From: Hemileia vastatrix
Lineage: Eukaryota; Basidiomycota; Pucciniomycetes; Pucciniales; Zaghouaniaceae
Direction of reading: 5' to 3'
NCBI GenBank assembly: GCA_030280995.1
Contig: JASXTE010000005.1
Span: 17,028,501 to 17,092,500 of the forward strand
DNA: 64,000 nt
Below, piece after piece: positions 33,146 to 43,841 of this stretch. Both the position numbers and the translations under genes were made by a program. The stretch's first letter is position 1. Every line of letters begins with the position of its first letter. A model generated the notes under the pieces. The model had not been told where the DNA came from and ran no database searches. It worked only from the letters and a program-made list of their open reading frames with translations.

Positions 33146-33745
33146 CCTTCTCTTTGGCTGCCTCTAACCCCCCTTTCATCCCCCCTATTACTCCTTCAAA
33201 CCCCCCTTTTCCTCCCCCCTTTTACTCCCTCAAACCCCCCCTCTACACCCCCTTAAAACCCCCCCAAACCTCTCAATCCCCCCCCCCTCAAACTAACCCT
33301 ACAACCGCTTCAAACCCCCCCTATAACCCCCTCAATACCCCCCTCAAACTTACCCTACAACTGCTTCAAACCTCCCCCCTATAACCCCCTCTTACCCCCC
33401 CTCAAAATCCCCCTTACCCCTCATACCTAGTTGTTATTGATTGTTCACTACTAAACTGATAGGTATGGGGGGGTAAAAGACAGTTTTGAAGGGGATTTGG
33501 GGGTTGTTTGAGGGGGGGTTTAAGGTGGTTTGGGGGGGTTCAGGAGGTGTTTGAAGTGTGTGCAGAGGGATATTGAGGGGGTATTCAGAAGGGTTATAGG
33601 GGGGAATAGAGGGGGTTTTAGAGAGGGTTTGGGGGATTTTGGAGAGGGTTTAAGGGGTGTGTTGGGGCTGTTTTGGTGATAATTTGGGAGTTTTGGATAG
33701 AGTTTGAAATGGGATTTGGAGAAGCTTTATAAGGGGAGAAAGGGG
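33146..33745. repeat. C-rich then G-rich imperfect inverted repeat
   Basis: About 280 bases of short units such as CAAACCCCCC or TATAACCCCC are followed, after a 40-base spacer with inverted CATACCT/AGGTATG words near 33430 and 33463, by about 270 bases of G-rich units that are its approximate complement. Runs of four to nine C or G are frequent. It could fold back on itself or form G-quadruplexes on either strand. Confidence 0.85.
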
Positions 33746-34339
33746 AATAATGAGGGAGTAAGGAAAACATTAACTAAAAAAATTTAACAGGGACCACTGA
33801 GGGAGAAATTAAAAAATTGACAGAAAAGTATTATTCACATTTATATTTTTTTCTTTTTTTTGTTTTTTTTGTCCAGAATTAGCCAAAAAACCTTTTCAAG
33901 TTGAATTAAAGTAATAATTATTCTTATTTATTATTTGACGAAAATCTTTATGGTTATTTAATTTAAATTGTGTGATTTTTTAATTATTTTTTTAAAAAAA
34001 ATTGATCTTTTTTTTCACCAGTAAAAATTTTTTTCAGGAAAAAAAATTCTTTTTATTCTAATTCAAACCTTTTACTTCTATCTCCATCATTATCTTCTCT
34101 ATCATCTTCTTCATTTTCTGCTTCATTTCAATTGTCAAAAATAAATCAGAAAAATTTTCAAAAAAGGAAAATTTTTCCAAAAAAATTTTAGAAAAAAAAA
34201 TTCTATTTCTTCTAATTCAAGCCTTATAGATCTATCTTCATCCTTATCTTCTTTATCATCTTCTTCAATTTCTACTTCTTTTCAATCATCTTCAAAACCT
34301 TTAACAATTAAAAATGTTGATTGATCTTATCAATGTAAA
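33746..34339 (+). other. AT-rich region upstream of the Tet-like gene
   Basis: No ORF. It contains two related stretches (34040-34130 and 34200-34290) of the type TCTATCTCCATCATTATC that may be a degraded Ser-rich coding duplication. Confidence 0.35.
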
Positions 34340-35344
34340 AAATATTTAAAAAAGAAAATTCACTTGGAACTTCTATTTGGCCATATATCAAACATCAAGT
34401 ATTTCAAAACTAAAGTCAATAAAAAAGATAAATATTCCAGGAATTTACCAGAAGATGTCAAATATCTAACCAAATTAGGAGGTAATGAAGTTAAGGTAGT
34501 AATAAGTAACACTTTTAAGCTCCAAATTATTTACAAAAATCATTCATTTAACGGAGTAAAAGATGAAGCCTGCAATCAACTATCTGATATCATCTCTATA
34601 CTATATCAAATTGATTTGGTTTGATTACCAATTAAAAATAAAGATTTTTTGGGTAGTATCATGATTTGTTTTGGATGGAGACTGGGATTTATTAAGGTTT
34701 ATTCTCTCGGTAATTCAATGAATTTTTTTGGTTTTATTCTTAATATTGTTCACTCAATTTAATTCTATAAGCATCTATTCATTACTTATTTATTTATCTA
34801 AAGTGGAAAAAAATAATGATTTTTGATTATGGCACTCCTTAACTTTATTTAATTCTTTTCTGGCTCTTTGGCTCAAAAAACTCTTTGACAAAGCCTTTGA
34901 ATCCAATCATGAACTTGCAGCCAGAGTTGGGATTCCAAATTGGTGTGACTCCAAGTGGGAAGAGATTAGTAGTGATTATCTATTATTATCTAATGTTATA
35001 ATTACTCATTCTGGCTTTCATAACAAGATTCATACCAACAATAATGACACCAATTATCTTACTTGGGGATTTTCACTTATATTAATCCTATTACTGAACA
35101 ACCTATTCCTTCCTCAGCTAAAATAAAAGGTCGTGGGCTATACTTTCTGGATAACAACTGCATAATCAATTTTGGATTTGGAACTAGAATCATTGAAACT
35201 ATTTTGAGCTCTTCTAAGGATAATCACCAAACAACAAAAGCTCCCCCTGGTTTGGAATCTTGTTGCAACTTTACTCATTTTGGCTGCTCCTTCCAAATTA
35301 GTCAAAAACTAATCCAAAAAATCAACAAGGTAAAAAAAAGGTAA
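34340..35344 (+). pseudogene. Tet-like 2OG-Fe(II) oxygenase-like gene, degraded
   Basis: Coding-like pieces in order are an N-terminal block (34364-34624), G-W-R-x-G-F followed by L-G-N-S (about 34675), a long piece with A-A-R-V-G-I-P-N-W-C-D-S-K-W (about 34915) then F-H-N-K-I-H-T-N-N-N-D-T (about 35015), and after a frame change I-K-G-R-G-L-Y-F-L-D-N-N-C and D-N-H-Q-T-T, ending F-G-C-S-F-Q-I-S-Q-K-L (35063-35344). This layout matches my memory of the Tet-like 2OG-Fe(II) oxygenase proteins of rust fungi. The expected H-x-D metal motif reads H-T-N here. The TET/JBP enzymes act on 5-methylcytosine; this copy cannot be active. The assignment rests on pattern recall. Confidence 0.5.
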
Positions 35345-35398
35345 AAGTTATAAATTTAATAAAAATTGAAGTAGATCTAAAAATATGGGGATTAGTAA

Positions 35399-36677
35399 TG
35401 TCAGCCAGGCTATACAAGGAGCCCAGTAAATGATATGTTGAGTTATTGGACCTGAAAGAGGGCGTAAGAATCGCATTTGATGTATATAAATTTATATTTT
35501 ATTGCATAATAAAATTATATAAGTATCTTATTAAATATAAGTGTTATATTAATTATATTTTTATATAAATTATTTATACATTTAAATTAAGCATAATATA
35601 TTTTATATTCTACAAATAAGGGCACATTTTTATGTATTTAATTATTATAAATTAATAATTAATTAATTACAAACATATATTATAATTATATGTGTAAAAT
35701 TGACTTATAATGTAATTGAATTAATTAAGTAAATTTATATATTAAATAAAACTTTTCATATATTATTAAACAATAATATTGGGCGCTTTTTTGACCCTTA
35801 ATTGTGTCAGAAAAAATTATTAAATAAATTATAACACTTATTTAATAACATAGTATTGAAATCCCAACTTTAAATTATAAATATCATTAAATTAATTATA
35901 TGTTTCATTTAAACTAGTTATTGAATTAATTACATAGTTAAAACAATTAATTAAAATTGCTTTAAACTGGATTTAATTGATTGCATGAATTTTTGGCGTA
36001 AAAATAATTCTATTTTTTTACTTAAACCCTTTACATGTCACTATAATGTCTGTTTTAGATTATTTTACTCACTGTTCTCATGTTTCAAACTTACTTTGTT
36101 ACTAATTATTTTAATTAAGTGTTTTTGGGAAATTATGGTGGGAAAATTAGTTAATTACTCACGGGTTTAGTTAATTGTTTCATGTTTTTCTCTAAATATT
36201 AAAGTTTCATTTATACTCTTTTGTATTCTTGTTTTAGCTTATTACTATTTTTTATATACTGATTTGTGGCGCTTCAGAGGTCCCCTGGTCTATAAAAGGG
36301 CCTTGGGTAATCCCCTTTAATGCATCACTTATTATATACACTCAACTCAATACAATTTTAATTATATTACATTTATTTTATTTTTTATTAGCCTTATAAC
36401 ATCTAAATTTAAAAGTAAATAAATATTTTACAGTTGCAATAGGTCTAATAATAATAATATTGTTTACTGCGCATTGAGAATAACTCTTATTTTAATATAT
36501 ATATTTTATAATTTTATAACCCTCAGTATTTTGTCAAGTCCCAAGTAGTCCTCTTTGCCTTTCTCTCTTAGAATAATTAAAAAAAATACTTTTATTATTT
36601 TATTTATATCCCTATCTTCTGCTCTTCCTCTCCATTCTTTCCCTTTTCCTCTTCCTCTTCTAGACATCCGGCCAATA
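35399..36677 (+). mobile_element. E-family solo LTR
   Basis: It begins TGTCAGCCAGGCTAT and ends CCGGCCAATA, and matches the 5' LTR of element 4 (56084-57231), including the TATAAAAGGGCCTTGG promoter block (36291). It is flanked by AGTAA on both sides (35394-35398, 36678-36682). The left transposon copy at about 18495-18520 reads straight through this site, so it is a true insertion. Internal ORFs (35985-36749) are not supported. Confidence 0.9.
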
Positions 36678-36682
36678 AGTAA

Positions 36683-37299
36683 AGTCATCAAATATTTTTT
36701 ATTCTTTTTTGAATTTTTAATAATTAAAACTGATATTTCAATTTACTAAACTAAAGTAATGAGCCAATGACCGGTATTCATGATAAAATTGAATTTTTCA
36801 TGGGGTTTATCTTGCCTATACCTGTGGAAAGTCCCAAACTTAGTTTCTAGACCTGGTCCACATTTTGGCTTGAGGAATTGTGATTATTTTAAAACTAGTA
36901 AATTTGAGATATATTTTTTATTTATTTATTAATTTTTGGAATTATATTAAATTTTGGTGATTTTCACCCCTTATTTCAATAAAATTCAGGGGAGGGTATT
37001 GCAAAATTTTTAAATTTGACATGTGAAATTGATGACTTAGAAAAATTTTGGTGATACCCACCCCTTGCTTCAATAAAATTCAGGGGAGGTTATTGCCAAA
37101 TTTTTGAAACAGATATAGAGTTTTGTTGATTTAGCTGTATTTAAAAAAATAAATTTAATGATTTGAATGTAAAGAAGAAAAAATTTATGAGTTTTTCAAA
37201 TTTTTGCAAAAAAAAATTATCTAGAATCAAGACCTTTAAAAATTCAGCACATTTGAAATTATCACCAAAAAGAAATAAAGCAAAATTATTTTAACCAAA
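36683..37299 (-). repeat. Transposon downstream block, copy 2
   Basis: It is the inverse match of 17990-18430, lying between the Tet-like and SANT-like genes, which converge here. It includes two copies of the CAATAAAATTCAGGGGAGG block. No coding sequence. Confidence 0.7.
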
Positions 37300-37634
37300 C
37301 AAACAATTAATCAATTACACAAGTCAATTAATATTTTAATTTCCTCATAATATTGGCCATTTATTATACATTCTGTAATGATTTGTTTTTTAAAAAACTT
37401 TCTTGTTTTTCCAATTTACAATTTGCCATTTTTCTTTGAAATTCACGGTCTTTTGTTTTCTTCAAGCAAAGTTGAGCTTTTTCCATCTACTCTGCCTCAA
37501 ATTTAGCCTTTTCAAAATTTTATTGAAGCAAAAAAAAATTTCCTCCAAATCTAAGAAACATTCATCTATCATGAGAATATGATCATACTTCATCTTCTCA
37601 AAGTCAAGGGCATTTTTTGCAATAGAGGATTCTC
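37300..37634 (-). pseudogene. SANT-like gene, 3' exon
   Basis: After an acceptor (TTTTCTCAG, minus strand) the frame reads E-S-S-I-A-K-N-A-L-D-F-E-K-M-K, then more charged sequence (W-K-K-L, K-K-N). It resembles the charged C-terminal helix of SANT/Myb-like transposon proteins. Frameshifts occur near 37515. The 5' part of the gene lies 16 kb away at 53632-54612 because element 3 sits in the intron between them. Confidence 0.55.
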
Positions 37635-37685
37635 CTGAGAAAATTGAATAGAAAAAAAAATATTTTATTAAAGAAGATATATAGT

Positions 37686-37690
37686 GACTG
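37686..37690. repeat. Target duplication GACTG, left
   Basis: It pairs with 53627-53631 around element 3. Confidence 0.85.
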
Positions 37691-38457
37691 TATAAAAGGG
37701 TCCTAATGGTCTAGAAGATTTTTAATGGAGGTCCAAAAGCGGTGATAGATGGATTTTGGGTTTCAGAGTCAAAGGTACTTATAATTTATCTTTTATTTTT
37801 TTTACTCAATTTAAAAGAGGTATAAATGTTTTTATAATTATTATTATATTCTAAAATCTTAGAAGTAAGGAGATGTAAATACTAAAATAATAAATATTAA
37901 TAAAATAATTAATATATTAAATGTTTTTGATGGTATTATAAGTATTAAATCAATGATGCAAATAACCAGAAAAGGGGAGGCCTTATATAGGCAAAAGAGA
38001 GACAAAGCCAGGAATAAAAACCCTATATAAAGGTGTATAAAAGAAGAAAAAGAATATTCTAGAAGATAATTTCAAATAATAAGGTTGTTCTATAAAGAAT
38101 GTGTTGAAAAAATGTATTTACTGTATATGTCAGAAATAAATTGATTTATTTAAAAATTACTGTAATTGTCATTTTTTATGAAGTAATTTGAATTTCTAGT
38201 ATATACTTATTTTTGTTTTAATATTAATATTTATCTCTCTTAACCTGTCATTGAGCATGGTGTTAGGAAATAAAATTATAAGGGACATTTAATATTAATT
38301 TTAATTTTTTACTGTTTTTAACTAGTTTATTTATTACAAGTAAATTTAGAGTAAATACTTTATACTTAATAATAATATATTAGAATTAAAAAGGTGTGGC
38401 TTTGTCCCAATAAATAATTAATTATTTAACTGGGTAAGTCTAGCAGCCTGGCTAACA
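37691..38457 (-). mobile_element. 3' LTR of element 3
   Basis: On the minus strand it starts TGTTAGCC directly after the purine tract GAGTGAGGGAG. It shares the GTCTAGAAGATTTTTAAYGGAGG block and the GGCCTTATATAGGCAAAAGA promoter-like block with 52831-53626. Confidence 0.88.
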
Positions 38458-39858
38458 CTCCCTCACTCTAAAAAAACAATAAAAAAAGAAATGCTATGAT
38501 TTTTTCTTTTTATATTTCTTTAGCAGAGTAGGAAGATTAGTTATCTCTTTATCAGGTATCCAAGAATAATATTCTGAAGATTTATTCTTGAATCTCAATA
38601 AGTATTCATTACCTTTTTCAGCAGTAACTATTCTGTCATTTAGAATCTTATCAATTTCTGCTGTCTCATTGATATCATTAGGGGTCTTTTTCGGTCTTCC
38701 CCACCTTTTGGGAAATAAATCACTATTGGATGTGTAAGGTTTCAAAAGATATATTAAAAAAACAGGATGTTCTCTGTCATATGGAGAATACAAAATAACT
38801 TCAACTGCATTATCACCAACCATTCTTCTGAAAACAAATGGACCTACAAATGGGTCTTTTAATTTGTTATTACCTTGTAAATTGAAGTGGACTGTGGAGA
38901 TCAGTACTTCATCACCCTTCTTAAAAGTGTACTTTATGGGATTTGTCCCATCTCATCTTTTCATATTTATAGGATTTTTAATTACATCTTTGAGCATGAC
39001 TTCTGCAAAGTTGTTGCATTTCAAGAAATAATTTTACACCAGGATGTAAATCCAATTTAGGTATTTTATTATTGAGAATTTGGGCAGGAGTATTTGTAAC
39101 ATATATAAGCCAGAGCTCAAAAGGCTTTCTTTGAGTAATGGGATGAACAGTGCTATTATAAGAAAATTCCAAACCAGAAAGTATGGTGACCCAATCTTGA
39201 TTAAATTTTTCATTGTCATTGTACCCAAGGCCAAAGGCACAATACCTTCTTATCATGTCTTCTAAGGTCTGAATAATCCTTTCAGCTAATCCATCAGTTT
39301 TTGGGTAATGGGCAGTAGAAATTTTAAGATCACAACCACAAACATCCATCAGAGACATCCAAAATTCAGAAGTAAATTTAGGGTCCCTTTCAGAGATTAT
39401 GGCCTTAGAAAACCAGCATTATTAAACATATGGGACCACCACAAGAAGGCTAATTCTTTGGTGGAAAAATCCTTGTGGGTGGGGATAAATTTTCAAATTT
39501 TTGTGAATCTTTCCACAATAACCCAAAAAGAGTTATAACTAACTTCCAATAAATGGGTAATCCTGTTACAATGTCCATGTTTATTATCTGCCATGGCACA
39601 TCATAAGGTTCAATATGTTGCATTAATCCAGCTCTTTTACCAGTCAATCTTTTTGATTTTTGGCACAAATAACAGGATTCAACATATAGTTTGGTGTCTT
39701 CAGATATATTAACCCACCAAGCAGTGTTTTTAACTCTGATCATTGTTTTTTCAAGATCAAAATGTCCAGCCAATATTTCATCATGAAAAATTTTCAAGAT
39801 TATCTCTTTCATAGAAGGAGGAATAAAAATAAAATTTCTCAACTTTCTTCTATAATAC

Positions 39859-40117
39859 ACTATGAAATATAGGGGGTGGACTTGCTAGCAAGTCCTCAAC
39901 CTGAACTCAGATGGAACTCAGATGAAACTCAGACTGAACTCATACTGAGCCCATACTGCACTCTACTTGAACACCCACCTTAAACTTTTATGATGAGTGA
40001 TGTTAATCCCTGATTGTATGGCTCCTTTATCAATAGCTCAAAGTGTGTTCAATCTGTGGTGATTTTGGGTCCAAGGTTGCGGACTCAGTAGCAAGTCTAC
40101 CCCCTATATTGTGTGAA
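39859..40117. mobile_element. Small inverted-repeat (MITE-like) element in the element 3 pol
   Basis: The left end ATATAGGGGGTGGACTTGC and the right end (inverse) ATATAGGGGGTAGACTTGC form terminal inverted repeats of about 30 bases. The interior has AACTCAGA repeats. It interrupts the sequence coding for G-Y-[IL]-Y-Y-x-[RK]-K-L, which is continuous in elements 1 and 4. Exact ends and target duplication are uncertain; no ORF, so non-autonomous. Confidence 0.7.
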
Positions 40118-41130
40118 GATATAGGTAGCCTTCATCAATTAAAAATTTAACCTTTTCCAAAGCCTTCTGGTACTTTGGTGTTAGGGTTTTAATTAATACT
40201 TGTATTGAAGCAATCTTTGGAACATTTAATATAGTACATAGCTTTTTTAAGTCAGTGTCCTTATCATATGTATCCAGAATAAGCTGTAATAGCTCTTCCT
40301 CCATATCATCCACATATATCCCATGAATTTTAACTATCTCATCTTCAGGAACATATGCAGGATTTGAGTTATCATTTGGCAAAGGTAACCTTGATAAAAT
40401 ATCCACATTTGATTGAACAATACCAGCCCTATGAGTTATTGTCATTCTCCATCTGTATTCTTGAACAGCCAGTTGCCATCTGAACGTATGTCTGTTAGGT
40501 GTTTTCAAGTTTAATAGGAAATTAACTGCACTGCAGTCAGTGACAAGTTCAAATTTCTGGTAATCCAGGTAATAATGTAGCCTCTCTAGAGCCCACACTA
40601 CTGCTTAAAATTCTAGTTGAGTTGCACCATATTTCAATTCACTATTTCTCAAGGTTCTTGAAATATAACAAATTACTACTTCTGATATTTTATCATTCAT
40701 CACTTGTTTTTGATGGAGGGCAGCACCAAGACCAATAAAACTGCAATCAGTGTACAAAACAAATGGTTGATTAAAGTCAGGTAAACCAAGAATCGGTGCT
40801 GACATCAAACAGTGTTTCATAATGTCAAAAGCTCTCTGTCTTTCACTATTCCAGACAAAAGTAAAATCCTTTCTAGTCAGTTATGTAAGGGGTAAAGCTA
40901 TGACAAGGTAATTTTTAGTATACTGTCTATAGTATCCACACATTCCCAAAAAACTCTGGAGCTCTCTAACCATTGTAGGAGCCTTCACATGCTGTATAGC
41001 TGCCACTTTATTTTGGTCAACACATATCTGTAACCCTGAAACAACATGACCCAGCACTTTTAAGGAATGAAAACCAAATTTACATTTCCTCAAAGAAAGT
41101 GTCATATTTATTTCATCCATTTTGTGGAAC

Positions 41131-41135
41131 ACTTT
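41131..41135. repeat. Target duplication ACTTT, left
   Basis: It pairs with 48212-48216 around element 2. Confidence 0.92.
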
Positions 41136-42636
41136 TGTCAGCCTGTTTATCTCCAGGACTGAGTAAAAAGTAATTATAAGTTATGTTAAACACATGAACT
41201 ATACATGGGAATAATAAATAAGAGTACACAAATAGTATACATAAGTAAAATTATGATAATACACAAAAAATGCCATTATAACACCTTATATACACACATA
41301 TATCCACCTTTTATAGGTCTTATGTACTTAATATTAAGTTGGAATATGTTAGGGTAATCTTAAGAACCTTAAGTATAAGGCTACATAATTTTTAAGTACA
41401 CTTAAAGCTGTTATATTCATTGTTTTATGCAAAAAACAAGAAATGCGCTTTATTTCACTTAAAAGTTGACTATATGCGCTATAAAATTGAGAATATCAAA
41501 ATTGCGCTTTGACAGATCAATTGGGCTCATTTAGAACTATTGATTTGGCTATTTAAATGCATAAAAATAACACTTTTCAAATTTGGTGTTTTTTATGCCA
41601 GAAATGGCTTCTGTGTACTGGCCACATACTGCCTGCTTTTTTCCCGTGTGAATAGCTTCATTTTTAGCAAAGTTAGCTTTTTCACACTATAATCACCCCA
41701 CATTCTATGCCCACTGTGGGGAAACACACTAAAATAGGCGACAGGCGCTTATTTAGTGTCCTAGCTTAATTAATAATGCATTGACCTTATTTATATGCAC
41801 TAATTTCATTAATAACCTCACTCTTGGCACTTTATTTCATCACCATGCTTAAATTCGCCTAATTTTAGTCAAGGATTTACCCGTGCAAGAGCCTGCAAAG
41901 AACTGCATGTAGTTACCCCACATCTCACGCTCTTTTTTAAGTTTTTGGGTGGTTTCTCAGTCAATTTTGGTTATTTTTGAATGGGAATTTCACGTAGTAT
42001 AATGTCAGGATTAGCCCCATTATTTCTACAGTAAATACCCCTTATTATTAAGCTATTATTAACCTTAAAAAGTCTCCTTTAGTCTTTAATATTATTGTTT
42101 TATACGCATATACTCTCTTTTTGTCTTTTTCTTTAATTTTGATGGATTTCCCTTATTATTACAGGATTTTGGCGGTTGTTACTCTTCTAATTATGTCATG
42201 GGTTACTGGGAATGTTGATGGGCATGTCTATTAGTTGTTTAGAGGCTTCATTAACTGTGTATTAGGTGGTACATCAAGGGAATCATTGGGGAACTCAGTG
42301 TGTATAAAAGGAGGAGGTTTTTGGGTTGTATTTCTTCATTCTTTATCATTACAATTCAACCAATATAACCAAACAAATTACAATACATATCAATTAGTAC
42401 TTTTATAAGACTTTTGAATAGTATCTGAATTTATATAATCTATTTTTCTACCAACTATAAAGATTGTAAGCCATATATAAGAATAGTGAGAATTATATTA
42501 CTGAGACCTTTATATTTGATTATATTTTACAACTTAGTGGATTAATTCTACAGTATTCATATAGGACCATTAAAATCTTCTAGACAACTGACTATTCAAG
42601 CTAGTTCACGTCCTTGTACTTGACCTTAGCCTGACA
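41136..42636 (+). mobile_element. 5' LTR of element 2
   Basis: It runs from TGTCAGCCTGTTTATC to TTAGCCTGACA. A TATA box (TATAAAAGGAGGAGG, 42303) gives a likely transcription start near 42330. Confidence 0.93.
42303..42310 (+). promoter_or_regulatory. TATA box of the A-family LTR
   Basis: TATAAAAG in the context GTGTATAAAAGGAGGAGG is conserved in all four A LTRs (about 22673, 32006, 42303, 47878). It is the best core-promoter candidate of these elements. Confidence 0.65.
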
Positions 42637-43303
42637 ATTGGGGACCTTTCCTCAAGAATTCTGTTATAATCCTGTAAGTGAAATTTTCAAAAGAAGGTGC
42701 ACGTAAATAATATCCCTATAGAAATATTTGGATAATTACAACAGGTTGGGGTCACTTATATAGTGATTTCAGAAAAAGAAGCCCTGTTATATTATAAAAT
42801 TGTGATATTGAATCAACAATTTTACCACTAATTTAACTTATAATTGTTATTAGTGGGTCTGTCAATAGACCAATTAAATTTGAGATCTTTGCAGATAAAA
42901 TTTTTACCACCAATTTAACATATAATTGTTCTTAGTGGGAGTCTGTCAATAGACCAATTAAATTTGTGATCTTTGCACATAATAAACCAATTAAACTGAT
43001 TAATTGTTTTCTTTTAACAGGACTCTTAATCTTTTCTTTTATTGGTTTGTAAAATTCATTAAATATTTAGAAAGAATCATACTGACAGTTGTTTTCTTTT
43101 GAATATAAAAACACGGCTACATATTGTAGACCAGTTAAATCAAGTGACCACATAAAAGCATATTTGACTTTTGGCACTTAAATATTCACTTCATACCAAT
43201 AAGTAAGCAATAAAATTGTCTTCAGTGGTATTGATAAATACTGATAAAACTCCTTTTGAAGTTTTCATATCTAAACTTTCAATTCTTTAAATTCCACGTA
43301 AAA
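42637..43303 (+). repeat. Element 2 leader with tandem repeat and hairpins
   Basis: ATTGGGGACC follows the LTR. Two tandem units (about 42823-42904, 42905-42980) each hold a CCACTAAT-type hairpin and a short hairpin: GGTCT, GTCAAT, AGACC in the first, AGTCT, GTCAAT, AGACC in the second. No upstream ORF of note. Confidence 0.7.
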
Positions 43304-43841
43304 ATGTGTGACAACAATGACATTGTAAGTAATAAGGTAAAACCTTATAACTTAAGACCTAGAGCTGAAAGACCTGTTACAGGAAATTCAAATGGAGGGC
43401 CAGGACTCTCCCATAATCAACAACACTCCGTCAATGTCTCTGGAGGAAAGGGAAAAGCTTTTAAAGCAGGTTTCAATAAAGAAAACAAAAAATACTTTAC
43501 AAGAACAAGTTCACTCCCTATCCACCCTACTGAACACCTTGACAATAAGAGTCAACAATATAGTGGACCAGATCAACAATCTGGAAAAGAGAGCAGCTCA
43601 AGGTTTCATAGAAGTCAACCAAGCTCTAGTGGACATAAAGACTCAACCACCAACAGTGGCACCCAACAATTCCATAGCAACACCTCCAGCCCAAGAGGAG
43701 GACCAAAAAATTACAGTAAGCAAATGGAAATGGGATCGGTACGCCCAAAACTACAACAATCCTCAACAGCAGGGCTCCAGCAGTCACCCTTACAGGGGAA
43801 AGGCAAGGAGAGGCAGGGGAAGTGGGATAAGACCTTGGTAA
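43304..43841 (+). CDS. ORF1 of element 2 (spliced, overlapping frame)
   Basis: Exon 1 is 43304-43324, the putative intron 43325-43382 (GTAAGT ... TTACAG, 58 nt) and exon 2 43383-43841. The product is about 159 residues: a Leu/Lys-rich probable coiled coil (L-N-T-L-T-I-R-V-N-N-I-V), then V-S-K-W-K-W-D and a basic tail ending R-G-S-G-I-R-P-W. The frame is +1 relative to gag. The W-[KQ]-W-D block and the terminal Trp or Pro are shared with elements 3 and 4. It might bind nucleic acid or assist gag; no known family is recognised. Splicing is inferred from sequence only. Confidence 0.6.

Larger units (their letters stand above)
38494..41135 (-). pseudogene. Gag-pol of element 3, 3' half (RT end to chromodomain)
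   Basis: Minus-strand open pieces 41132-40881, 40820-40605, 40598-40104, 39860-39450, 39358-38978 and 38823-38494 line up with the element 4 polyprotein. They give the end of RT (L-G-H-V-V-S-G-L), RNase H with L-Y-T-D-C in place of L-Y-T-D-A, the integrase zinc finger (C-Y-L-C) and core, and the chromodomain (A-E-I-D-K-I-L-N-D-R, W-I-P-D-K-E-I). Stops and frameshifts separate the pieces, and a small inverted-repeat element sits at 39859-40117. The gene continues at 48212 beyond element 2. Confidence 0.88.

Noticed and set aside
32665..33384. Phe/Leu-rich and Pro-rich ORFs on the plus strand
   Set aside because: They read through T-rich and C-rich low-complexity DNA; there is no conserved motif and the C-rich part is a simple repeat.
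35985..36749. ORFs on both strands
   Set aside because: They lie within the E-family solo LTR and just past its end; not conserved in the element 4 LTR.
43801..43815. Programmed -1 frameshift (G-GGA-AAG) linking ORF1 to gag in element 2
   Set aside because: A slippery heptamer fits elements 1 and 2 but I found none in element 4, where the shared start codon and splice signals explain both frames more simply. It remains possible.
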